This document shows positions 22,127 through 29,606 of a stretch of 29,606 bases of DNA, piece by piece. Numbering within the stretch: position 1 is the first letter of the stretch; each line of letters begins with the position of its first letter. Source of the DNA: Dimargaris cristalligena. Taxonomy: Eukaryota > Kickxellomycota > Dimargaritomycetes > Dimargaritales > Dimargaritaceae. The position numbers and the translations under genes were made by a program. The stretch covers positions 1 to 29,606 of the forward strand of contig JANBQC010000345.1 in assembly GCA_027576995.1 (NCBI GenBank), in the 5' to 3' direction. The notes beneath the pieces are model-generated. The model ran no database searches. It was given only the letters and a program-made list of their open reading frames with translations, and had not been told where the DNA came from.

Positions 22127-23670
22127 TCACGATAGTTAGGTGGGCAAGGGAGGAAGGAAGGAAGGAGTAACCGCCTAAATGAATACCCCGCCCCCTATGT
22201 CTCGATTGTCTATACACATTTATTTTTGGGGGCTTTGATCCCGCCACCACCTATGCTATCCACATCTCTACACCTCTTGATACCCACATTACTTGTAATC
22301 CCCGTCTGCGCTCTCGCATTGTCACTTATTAAATCATACCAGCTATTAGGTATTCCACGCGAGGCTCTCCGTAGCCTTTTAGGCGATCCTGGCTCTTAGT
22401 TGCTGATACTACCCTTATTTATTTTAGTTCACTAATGAAGCATGTATTTACCTACAGTTTGACCCTTGGGCCAAGACCAACTATGCCGCCGGAGTGAGAC
22501 GCGCGCAAAAATGATGAAAACCCAATTTCGACTGCCTGTATACTTCCTATCCCTAGGTGCATCCATCAGTAAAACTTACGATAAGAGGGGTAGAACGAGA
22601 AGAGATGGTTCGGCTAAAATTACTTAGCTAGTAAGTGTAAATGGGATAGATGAGTAATGTAATTGGTGATGAATGGCTATAAGTGCTAGAGTTGAATAAA
22701 TTCTTATTGATAGCAGGGCCACATGGTTTTACTATTATCTGAAGGATAGGATGCTGCATAGTCAGGGCGTTTCGAGCGCAAAGCCCCAGTACGAAGAAGC
22801 CCACGCACAACGTGTGCTTTGGCGGTCCTGTTTCACCCGCACCGCAGGATCTTCTGGTCCAATTCACACGAATAACTAAAGCAGCTTTACGAAGAATGAG
22901 GATAACATAGTATTTACGGCGAGGAGCCTCGCTTCAGTTAATGCTGCTGCTATACCCCCCCTTGCCATCATTCCGCACCACTCTCTCGTTCTTTCCCCCT
23001 CCCTCTCTCTCAGAATAGCGAAAACAGTCGGTACAATCGGGCCCAGCTCGATGATATTCGGTATATCCTTTAAACTACAGTATCTCTAGGGAGCCTAGCG
23101 ATGAAAAAAAGGGTGGGCGGACTGATGAAGAGAAAATAGATCAAAGGGGCCAATGGCCAGGGGGGTTCGAGTGAAGAACGGCATTGTCCTCGATGGCGAA
23201 CCAAAGAAAGCGAAGTAATCGGATTCGCCACCATTAAAGCGGGGAGAGGCAAGGGATAAGAGGGCTAGTCCCCCTCCCCTCCCCTCACCTCTCGTTCTCC
23301 CGTTCAATACACTGGCCAATTTAAAGGGCCCCACAAAGACCGCTCGCTCTTTCACATCGTCTTTGTCCTTCCCCTCACTAAGGCCTTTATACGACCCCCT
23401 CGTTAATCAAAGGTCCCGGCCAAGGGGGATGGTTTGGGCTTCGTTGGAGAGCAGCGCTTTGCGGCGGCTAAGGTCTACCAATGTGTCCGCTGTAAGCTGT
23501 GTGAGAGGAAAGAGAGATAGAGAGGGGTAAGGCCACTTATTCGCCAATCCCTGTGTTCCACAAGAGAGTGGGGGAGAGACGACATGCCCGTCGCAAGCGG
23601 CATGGCTCCTATCGGCTTGTGTAACCGCCTAATCCAAGGCATGCTCCTATAGTTCCGGACGCCCCCGTCA

Positions 23671-23678
23671 TATAAAAG
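23671..23678 (+). promoter_or_regulatory. TATA box of the MCFD2-like gene
   Basis: TATAAAAG 136 bp upstream of the ATG at 23807, followed by a pyrimidine-rich leader. This is the clearest TATA box in the window. Confidence 0.6.
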
Positions 23679-23714
23679 CCCCAACCGTCGCCACCTCTCT
23701 ATATCGATATCCAC

Positions 23715-23740
23715 ATCATCATCACTACTACTACTACTAC
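23715..23740 (+). repeat. (ATC)3(ACT)6 triplet repeat in 5' leader
   Basis: Trinucleotide run between the TATA box and the ATG of the MCFD2-like gene. Confidence 0.75.
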
Positions 23741-23806
23741 TTCTACCATCTTCTCTAGTCCTATTTCTTTCATTTATCCCTATATCCACCTCCCCCTATA
23801 TTCATA

Positions 23807-24415
23807 ATGTTGAAGAAGTGCCTCATTCTCTCTGCCATCTGCGTGTTCGCCCTCGTCAGCCAGACGTCTGCCGACTCCAATCACCACTTTGCCTCTGATG
23901 AAAGCCACTATGGTGAAGACGAGCTTCACCTTATCAAGTAAGTGTCCCTCTGCCGCCAGCCTGTCTACAATAGTCCTATAATAATGACCTGGCCATTTCC
24001 ACATCTACCGCCCCCTCACACCCAACCCCTTCACCGCAACGTCTATTACTCACCTACTTGCGTATGTATACCTTGGATTTCTTGTTCCTATCTCACTAGC
24101 TACGTCAAGGAACACCTCGGCGAGGAAGCCCCCAAGGACTTGAACTATGACGATGCCCTCTACTACTACTTCTCGATGCACGACATCGACGGCAATGGTT
24201 TCCTGGACGGCCACGAGCTCCGCCAGCCCTGGCTCAAGCACCTCCAAGGCACTGGTCACAATAAGGTGCTGCTGCGGGAGGTTGACGAGCGGGTCACGGC
24301 GGTGCTGTACGAAGACGACCTCGACAACGATGGCTACATTTCCGTCGACGAATACTTCCAGAGCCAGGAACGCCAGCACCAGCTCAAGAATCCCCAGGCT
24401 ATGGGCTTCCATTAA
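23807..24415 (+). CDS. MCFD2: MCFD2-like EF-hand secretory-pathway protein
   Basis: Exons 23807-23937 and 24100-24415 (intron 162 bp) give 447 nt, 148 aa. A signal peptide (LILSAICVFALVSQTSA, cleavage near residue 22) is followed by an acidic/His linker and two EF-hands: D72-D74-N76...E83 (DIDGNGFLDGHE) and D117-D119-D121...E128 (DLDNDGYISVDE), both with intact ligands. The order signal peptide, INYVKEHL helix, YYFSMHD, LDG-EL, long helix, second EF-hand matches MCFD2 (146 aa in human), the luminal calcium-dependent partner of the lectin LMAN1/ERGIC-53 in ER-to-Golgi cargo export. No KDEL-type ER-retention signal is present (ends AMGFH). It could also be another secreted EF-hand protein; the YFSMHD-x-DGN block favours MCFD2. 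Confidence 0.85.
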
Positions 24416-25205
24416 AGGGTAGAAGCGATGAGTCGAACAAACAGTCCCGTGTTTTATGACCCTCCCCCCAACCCCGAACTTTACCATCTTTTACTTAGAC
24501 CTTCATTTTCTTGCTTACTTACATTTACATTTTCTATTACACTATCCCGCCTATTGTATTTAACTGTTGTTGAATAAATGTATATTTCTGATTTGACTCA
24601 TCCAGGATGCAGTTTAAGTGGCCTGGGGGTTATTATTCCCCCCTATTGTGGATGTCCCCATCAGGGAAGGTTGGGGATGGATTTTTTAACGAATTGGCCA
24701 TTGACCCCCCTACTCGATATATCATGGGGCACGGTCCTCTATCGTGTTATAGTCGCCCAACTCTGTAGCCGGAATAACCCCATTTGGGGTCATTTTCTGC
24801 CCAAGCCGACGGCCAGGCAGTTCCAATTCACTGCCCGGAATCATAAGATGTGGGGGGGGGGAACTTGGCATCAGTGAATGGCCGGAAAAATGCAAGGGGG
24901 CGTGGTTAAAGATATAGACGTAGCATTATGACATGCTGATGGTTGTTCGAGTGTAGTAAAGCGACCAAGTGTAAGCCACGCAAGTCATATATAGATAGGC
25001 ATTGCCAAGGCCTCCTACTTTACCCTAAACCGCCACTCTCAACATTTTTTTTACATACTTTCAGTTCCGTTATTTCATTCGCCATTGGCGTATTTTCATA
25101 TATATTTAGAGAAAGGAACCACTTATAGTCCCATTCCACCCATTGTACTGTTACCCTCCGACCCGTCGCTGTATTTCCCCACACATATCTCCTTCACTTC
25201 CTACC
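24416..25205. other. intergenic, MCFD2-like to membrane protein gene
   Basis: 790 bp with the 3' UTR of the MCFD2-like gene and the promoter of the next. A 99-codon ATG frame at 24578-24877 starts inside the polyadenylation region and runs through a G10 tract; it is not called. Confidence 0.5.
24573..24578 (+). terminator. AATAAA polyadenylation signal
   Basis: AATAAA 158 nt after the stop of the MCFD2-like gene, in T-rich sequence. Confidence 0.6.
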
Positions 25206-26123
25206 ATGCTCTCCTGGTCCCAAATTCGCTATGGCATGCAATTGGGTTTCGAAGGCGGCCTACTCGCCGTATCGGAGCCCAAAATCCGCCGCTGGTTCGT
25301 CCGCACCTCGGCCATACTCGTTGTGACCATGCTCATTTTACAGTTCCTCGCCCAGCTTCTCATCCACGGGCCCCTCGCTTTCCTCCGGGCCCTCAATTGG
25401 CTTACCTCCAGTTTTGCGCCCTACGATGCCCAACGGGTCCACCGAACCCTACTCGACGCCCGGGGGAGTATCGACTGGGCCTTGCAAACCATGCCCCTGA
25501 CGGGCGTCCTGTTGGTGCGCAGTGTCTATGCCCAACCGTTTGACGATATGTTCATGACCGTCATTCGCACCCATGCGCCGGCCTATTATACGGCCCTGGT
25601 CCAGTGGCCCCATAAAACCCAATGGTGGCCCTTGGTCCAACACCACGTCCAGCGGACGTGGAAACGGGTTAAGTTGGCTGCCCTCATGCTCGTCTTACTG
25701 AATATCCCCGTGGTTGGACCATACGTGCCCACCTTGGTCAATTTTAAACTCATGTCCGGGATTCTAGGGCCAAACTTGGCGGGGGCCGTCGCCTTGACCG
25801 CAGTGTTCATGCCCGGTACCCGAGGGTTGTCGTGGACCCTGTTCAAAGCCATCCTAGCGTGTCAGCAACTGAACCGGGAATTACTGGATCCCTACTTTAC
25901 GCGGCTTTGCATACCGCCCAAGGCCCGCCGGGCCTGGTTCAAGGAACGGCAGTCGCTGCTGCTGGGTTTTGTCATGGGCTTTTACCTGCTCATTCGGCTA
26001 CCTATTATCGGACCCGCCTTTTTTGTGGTTGCCCAGGCGGCTATGGGTTATTGGATTGTTCACACCACGTCGTTAGATTCTTTGGAGCGCAAGCCCAGTC
26101 CCCCTCGGAGGAAACTGAGCTAG
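25206..26123 (+). CDS. multipass membrane protein, possibly Rrt8/Lds- or EI24-like
   Basis: Intronless, 305 aa, start ATG at 25206 (A at -3). The frame is open further upstream but only with non-ATG codons and hydrophilic sequence. Hydrophobic segments lie at about 34-60, 155-178, 186-202 and 249-285. Two segments carry the same motif, NIPVVGPYVP (166-175) and RLPIIGPAFF (264-273), each followed by a Gly- or Gln-rich helix, suggesting an internal duplication. The basic tail (RKPSPPRRKLS) should be cytosolic. The Pro-hydrophobic-Gly-Pro pattern recalls fungal Rrt8/Lds (lipid-droplet and spore-wall) and EI24/CysZ-like proteins, but I recognise no diagnostic motif and leave the family open. Confidence 0.75.
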   Translation: MLSWSQIRYGMQLGFEGGLLAVSEPKIRRWFVRTSAILVVTMLILQFLAQLLIHGPLAFLRALNWLTSSFAPYDAQRVHRTLLDARGSIDWALQTMPLTGVLLVRSVYAQPFDDMFMTVIRTHAPAYYTALVQWPHKTQWWPLVQHHVQRTWKRVKLAALMLVLLNIPVVGPYVPTLVNFKLMSGILGPNLAGAVALTAVFMPGTRGLSWTLFKAILACQQLNRELLDPYFTRLCIPPKARRAWFKERQSLLLGFVMGFYLLIRLPIIGPAFFVVAQAAMGYWIVHTTSLDSLERKPSPPRRKLS

Positions 26124-26176
26124 CGCTGGGCGGATTAACAGTGGCGGGACAATGCCCCGGAAGGCACCAATGTCTA

Positions 26177-26396
26177 TTATGAGAGATTGAAATGCACCCC
26201 TCCTATATCATACGATTCTGTATCCTTGTAAGTCATTGGCAATTGTGGTGTTGAAGCACCCTTGACTGTTTCTTTGTAATTACCTATAAAATGTCCATCA
26301 CTAAGACAAATCAGAGCACTGTATATGGGATGAATCACCAATGCATATAGTACACGGGCGGGAGTGGCCTTGAGGAAAACGCTGGTGGAATTCAAC
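26177..26396 (-). CDS. possible 3' exon or gene remnant, unknown function
   Basis: A 72-codon minus-strand frame ending at 26177 with protein-like sequence (VLYALVIHPIYSALICLSDG, then SYDIGGVHFNLS). No ATG opens it. A plausible acceptor (ATTGCTAG before 26396) with a branch-like ACTAACC about 35 nt upstream would make it a terminal exon in phase 2, but I could not find the preceding exon in the AT-rich sequence beyond. It would be tail to tail with the membrane protein gene, 53 bp apart. It may be a decayed gene or chance. Confidence 0.22.
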
Positions 26397-26406
26397 CTAG
26401 CAATAT

Positions 26407-26412
26407 AATAAA
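26407..26412 (+). terminator. AATAAA polyadenylation signal candidate
   Basis: AATAAA about 285 nt after the stop of the membrane protein gene; a second copy lies near 26441. Confidence 0.3.
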
Positions 26413-26419
26413 GCGTCTA

Positions 26420-27140
26420 TTATATGGGTTAGTTTGTAACAATAAAAGCTAGACATACACTGCCATTTCCTTAAAGTGATCGCACTCATGTTGCAATACA
26501 ACTGGGTGGTGTTTCGCTAGTATTTTCCTGCAAATTTTTATTAATCGGCTGCCACAGCTATATACTGAGTAATATCGACTATAACCATATAATAAAATAG
26601 TCAACGGTTTAAATGGCCCAACAGTCAAACGGTATGGCCAAGAAATATTAGTTAATAGAATGTTGCAACCCAGAAGTAACCCTTAGTATAATATGGTTTG
26701 TCTGAGCTCTAGCCGAAATTTCTGAAATTTTTCATCAAATCACATGATTACTGATTAGTTTATAAAGCTTAATTATTTTAAGTTTTTTTTTTGTACAGTG
26801 ATGGGAAAAACTTGATGAAGCGAAATAAATAAAAAGTCCCAATAGCTATAGAATAGCGAAAAATACCTAGACACTAGTAAATAATAATCAATAGTCCGAA
26901 ATAGTCGAAGAACTGTAGGCATAATGGATAATTATATCTACACCAGTTCTGCTATTGAATACTTAAGATAAAAGGGAAATAGGCTGCACAAATGATATAT
27001 AAAGTAATAGATGAATATGGATATAATATAATATTAAAATTGATAAACTAAACTAAATATAGTAAAAAGGGGATAATTTGATTAATGGTTATGAGGTACA
27101 TTGTCAGTGACATCACCAAAACTTAAAGGTGTTCAGTACC
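26420..27140. other. AT-rich region without genes
   Basis: Base composition drops sharply relative to the gene-rich part. No open frame, RNA gene or clear repeat unit was recognised. Confidence 0.5.
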
Positions 27141-27230
27141 TGTCACAACAACCATTGTTGTAATATAGCCAAATAGCTATAGTAGTATTTGATATTGTCC
27201 TATTTATTTCTCCTCTTTTATTGAAACCAC
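27141..27230 (+). repeat. repeat block 1, copy A
   Basis: About 90 bp, matching 29443-29531 with roughly 80% identity by eye. Shared strings include ATTGTCCTATTTATTT and TTATTGAAACCAC. A 6-bp inverted repeat (ACAACA/TGTTGT, 27145-27161) sits at its start. Confidence 0.85.
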
Positions 27231-27299
27231 CATGTATAATTAGGAAATTAGTCAAGGAATTGGTACTGCTAGCCTAAGTTTTCCCTTTGATAAGTTATT

Positions 27300-27670
27300 A
27301 TTATTATACAATGATTATATGTATATTTTTGATTGGATTACTATTCCAAGTATCACATTTATACCCTTACTGTACTCTATCAATGAGTATCAGTTATTCC
27401 TTTAACCTATTATAAGTTTATTTATATCATTTATACCTTTGTTTTAGTTATACCAATGGGTATAACTTTAGCCCTAGCCAATTATTAGTTCAAAGTTCCC
27501 TTCTTTACCATTGTTTTGATGATACTAACAAATAGTTTACCATGTAAAACCAATGTTATAGTTCAAAGACCCTTGTCTTTAGTTTTGTTTTGGTTATACA
27601 AATGGGTCTAACCCTTTTATTATCTCTTACCATTAGTCTGAATTTAGTTCTTTAGTCCTTAGTATGAATC
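27300..27670 (+). repeat. degenerate tandem repeat, period about 73 bp
   Basis: A CAATGNGTAT-like anchor recurs at 27309, 27381, 27454, 27529 and 27599. AGTTCAAAG recurs at 27487 and 27560, and TTTGTTTT(A/G)GTTATA at 27438 and 27584 (two periods). At least five diverged units. Confidence 0.65.
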
Positions 27671-27693
27671 ATTTTATAATCCCCAAGTTTTAG

Positions 27694-27726
27694 TATAAAT
27701 ACTCAGTGGAATATCTTATTAATAAA
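27694..27726 (+). promoter_or_regulatory. TATAAATA / AATAAA module 1
   Basis: TATAAATA at 27694-27701 and AATAAA at 27721-27726. The context TTTTAGTATAAATACTC is almost the same as in module 2. Confidence 0.5.
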
Positions 27727-27795
27727 CACACCTTTTTAGTTAAGGCTGAAGAATTCACCCAGTAGCACTTCTGTGGAGGTTTGATTAGGTTTTAG

Positions 27796-28107
27796 TTATT
27801 TTCGAGTACCCAAGGGTATTATTTCTTTTATATTTTTATTTTATTACTATTTATATTACCCAACATTGTAATAATTTTTGTTGTGCCACCTCCCCAAGAA
27901 CTACAAACTTTGGTGGCACCAATTCCCAGGCCCAGGTCACCAGGATGTCCTCAGGACCAGTCTGGTGATTCCCCCAGTCGTCCTGCAGGAATCCCCAACC
28001 CTCAAGTACTGAATGTTCCTGTGGTAAACTTACCACATTTTTTACCTACTTTTATTTTTAATCCATTTTTCGCACTTATCGGAAGTACGCCCCTGACGAG
28101 TGAATAA
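27796..28107 (+). pseudogene. Pro-rich open-frame fragment inside the LTR-like repeat
   Basis: An ATG-less frame runs to a TAA at 28105-28107. The part from about 27883 to 28019 is locally GC-richer and encodes Pro/Gln/Ser-rich sequence (PPPQELQTLV, RPRSPGCPQDQSG). It may be a remnant of a gag-like or captured coding sequence. No domain is recognisable. Confidence 0.25.
28020..28094 (+). repeat. repeat block 2, copy A
   Basis: 75 bp, about 90% identical to 29532-29606 (shared TTACCACATTTTTTACCTAC and TTTTTCGCACTTATCGGAAG). It is followed by a short direct repeat of GCCCCTGACGAGT at 28089 and 28113. Confidence 0.9.
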
Positions 28108-28490
28108 GCCCCTGCCCCTGACGAGTATAGTCATTTTTCCTCCATTTTCATTATTATATTGTTTTTCCTATTATTATATTTTATACCCTTGACTGTGATG
28201 CACCCTTACCCCTAACAGGATGATACCCCTGCATTCACACTGCCCCTGGCCCAACTGCACCCCTGTTCAAAGAATAGCTAACAATAGCTTACTCCCTTTC
28301 TTTTTTTCCCTTCTATTGTTTCACATTGAATTTATTGGTTACCCAAGTATTACTTATCCTTTGTGATGACTAATATTATTATCTGGGAACTCCCTTCCCT
28401 TTCCCTTTGCTTAGTCATCTAATCTTCTGGGACCTTCTCTCCCTTTCTCTATTATTCATCTATCTTTTCATTTAGACTTCCCCTTTTAAG

Positions 28491-28575
28491 TATAAATACT
28501 CCCCCTTGCTGCCACCTCTTGGAACAGCAAGTCTATCATCACCTTTCCCTTTCCATCATCTATTTTTCAAATAAA
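28491..28575 (+). promoter_or_regulatory. TATAAATA / AATAAA module 2
   Basis: TATAAATA at 28491-28498, a GC-richer leader-like stretch, then AATAAA at 28570-28575. This looks like the U3/R/U5 core of an LTR. Confidence 0.5.
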
Positions 28576-28762
28576 GTTCAGTTTTCAAGGATTTGATTTC
28601 AGTTCTTTATAGTTCCCATAATATCCCCAGTAACTAAGCCACTAAGTCTATTAGAACAAACTTATTTGGAACTCAATTAAAACCAGCAACACCACTGCCA
28701 TCCCCAATATTCCCAGCCAATAACATCAAGTGACCCAGGACCACTGGTGGTTATTCCAACAA

Positions 28763-28775
28763 TGGTATTAAGACC
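28763..28775 (+). other. primer-binding-site-like sequence
   Basis: TGGTATTAAGACC directly after CAACA. It shares its first six bases with the common TGGTATCAGAGC primer-binding site but diverges after that. Weak. Confidence 0.2.
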
Positions 28776-28829
28776 AGCTACTACTTTCCGTCGCCCTTAA
28801 ATACCCTAACCCCTTGATTTATTTCCTGA

Positions 28830-28863
28830 TATAAATAAGGGGTAATCACCCATTATTAATAAA
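28830..28863 (+). promoter_or_regulatory. TATAAATA / AATAAA module 3
   Basis: TATAAATA at 28830-28837 and AATAAA at 28858-28863, spaced like module 1. Confidence 0.4.
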
Positions 28864-29332
28864 GCAGACTTTTAACATCCTGTTTCTTGCCTTGGAGACA
28901 ACTGATTCTTTTGCCAATTTTTATCAGATGTTTATTACTGTTTAAACTTTTATTCTCACTATTCTCCTACCATTACACAACAAACACATGTTGTGCCAAT
29001 CATGTCCAAAAAAGGAAATGAATTAAATTACAGGTGGAAAATATAGATAAGTAATGGTTTATTAATAATAGTTGCAGGTAGTTTTGAGTATGACCCTAGT
29101 TATAATGATTGCTTTTAAAAAGAATAGGAAAATTAGAGTTAGGAGAGGAATTGCCATTCATCCTGTGGGGAGTGGCCAGATTATATATATTAATTATTAC
29201 TAATTATTACTGCTATAACTACATAGCTCCTTAATGAAAGGTCATTATGTCACTGAGGTATGTGGTCAGAAAGTCAGCCACTCTGATAGAATATAAAGAA
29301 TTGAAAAAATATACTTGAAATAGCAATTTGAT

Positions 29333-29379
29333 TCCTAGAGAAATTAAAAAGCTCTAGGAGTCTGCCCTCTTTTAGAGGG
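29333..29379. other. two adjacent perfect hairpins
   Basis: TCCTAGAG (29333-29340) pairs with CTCTAGGA (29352-29359) around an 11-nt loop. CCCTCT (29365-29370) pairs with AGAGGG (29374-29379) around TTT. They lie about 60 bp before the second LTR-like copy. Confidence 0.7.
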
Positions 29380-29442
29380 AAGGTCTGAGACAGAAGAAAT
29401 TTAAATGTATAAACTAATAGGGTTATTAAGGTCATACTAGTC

Positions 29443-29606
29443 TGGCCACAACATTTTGTTATGATATAGCTAAACAGCTATAGTGATATTGGACATTGTC
29501 CTATTTATTTTTCTCTTTTTATTGAAACCACTGTGGTGAACTTACCACATTTTTTACCTACTTTTATTTTTTATCTATTTTTCGCACTTATCGGAAGTAT
29601 GCCCCT
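29443..29606 (+). mobile_element. LTR-like repeat, copy B (cut by window end)
   Basis: Begins TGGCCACAAC. Block 1 (29443-29531) and block 2 (29532-29606) are contiguous here, whereas in copy A they are separated by 789 bp. Same orientation as copy A, start-to-start distance 2302 bp. It runs off the window. Confidence 0.55.

Larger units (their letters stand above)
22127..23806. other. intergenic, LACTB2-like to MCFD2-like
   Basis: 1.68 kb. Contains a perfect short palindrome (GCGAGG-AG-CCTCGC, 22919-22932), C- and CT-rich runs, and the TATA box and simple repeats of the next promoter. Open frames lack ATG starts or protein character. Confidence 0.5.
27141..28761 (+). mobile_element. LTR-like repeat, copy A (decayed retrotransposon terminus)
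   Basis: Begins TGTCACAACA, like many fungal Ty3-type LTRs. Its first 90 bp (27141-27230) and an internal block (28020-28094) match the repeat at 29443 onward. Inside are TATAAATA-to-AATAAA modules at 27694-27726 and 28491-28575, as expected of LTR promoter and polyadenylation signals. The proposed end (CAACA at 28757-28761) is followed by TGGTATTAAGACC, which partly resembles an initiator-Met tRNA primer-binding site. No reverse transcriptase or integrase frame is visible. Boundaries are inference; more than one nested element may be present. Confidence 0.45.

Noticed and set aside
22919..22932. Palindrome GCGAGG-AG-CCTCGC as an operator or terminator
   Set aside because: Isolated 6-bp arms with no gene-end context; expected by chance at this length.
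23164..23176. GGTTCGAGTGA, tRNA B-box-like
   Set aside because: Lacks the final CC of the box, and no A-box or cloverleaf fits around it.
24578..24877. 99-codon ATG frame
   Set aside because: Starts within the polyadenylation region of the MCFD2-like gene and translates a G10 tract; probably chance.
27231..28019. Simple transposon insertion splitting copy A
   Set aside because: No target-site duplication or terminal inverted repeats at the two junctions.

Overview
The window looks like nuclear DNA of a filamentous, intron-rich fungus, most likely an early-diverging one. The evidence is the gene set (mitochondrial IF2, tetraspanin, proteasome beta-7, centromeric histone H3, Mau2/Scc4 cohesin loader, LACTB2-type hydrolase, MCFD2-like EF-hand protein, a fungal-looking multipass membrane protein) and the introns. 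I reconstructed 22 introns of 133-323 bp; 17 have donor GTAAGT, the others GTAAGA, GTAAGC or GTAGGT. A CENP-A gene argues against Mucorales, which are known to have lost CENP-A. Placement near Kickxellomycotina/Zoopagomycota is a guess from style, not from a search.

Layout: 443-1703 (+) a putative secreted protein of unknown function whose frame is broken near its 3' end; 2299-6841 (-) mitochondrial translation initiation factor 2 (5 exons, 1237 aa); 7715-8455 (-) tetraspanin (246 aa); 10015-11177 (+) proteasome beta-7/PSMB4 (3 exons, 242 aa); 12236-13255 (+) CENP-A (3 exons, 169 aa); 13675-18001 (-) MAU2/SCC4 (12 exons, 774 aa, two microexons); 18865-19802 (-) a Tim17/TIMMDC1-like membrane protein (2 exons, 235 aa); 20946-22126 (+) LACTB2-like metallo-beta-lactamase (2 exons, 313 aa); 23807-24415 (+) MCFD2-like protein (2 exons, 148 aa); 25206-26123 (+) a multipass membrane protein (305 aa). 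All exon chains were joined by hand from GT-AG signals, phase and family similarity; each total is a multiple of three and ends at a stop.

From about 26.4 kb to the end the sequence turns strongly AT-rich and holds no intact gene. It looks like decayed LTR-retrotransposon-type repeats: two copies of one repeat begin TG at 27141 and 29443, there are three TATAAATA-to-AATAAA modules, a degenerate 73-bp tandem array and paired hairpins.

No operon-like system is present. Loose themes are mitochondria (IF2, the Tim17-like protein, LACTB2) and chromosome segregation (CENP-A and the cohesin loader lie tail to tail, 419 bp apart). The most notable points are the CENP-A loop 1, about 11 residues longer than in H3; MAU2 exons of 18 and 21 nt; the roughly 550-residue Pro/Ser-rich N-terminal extension of mtIF2; and the split LTR-like repeat with its minisatellite.
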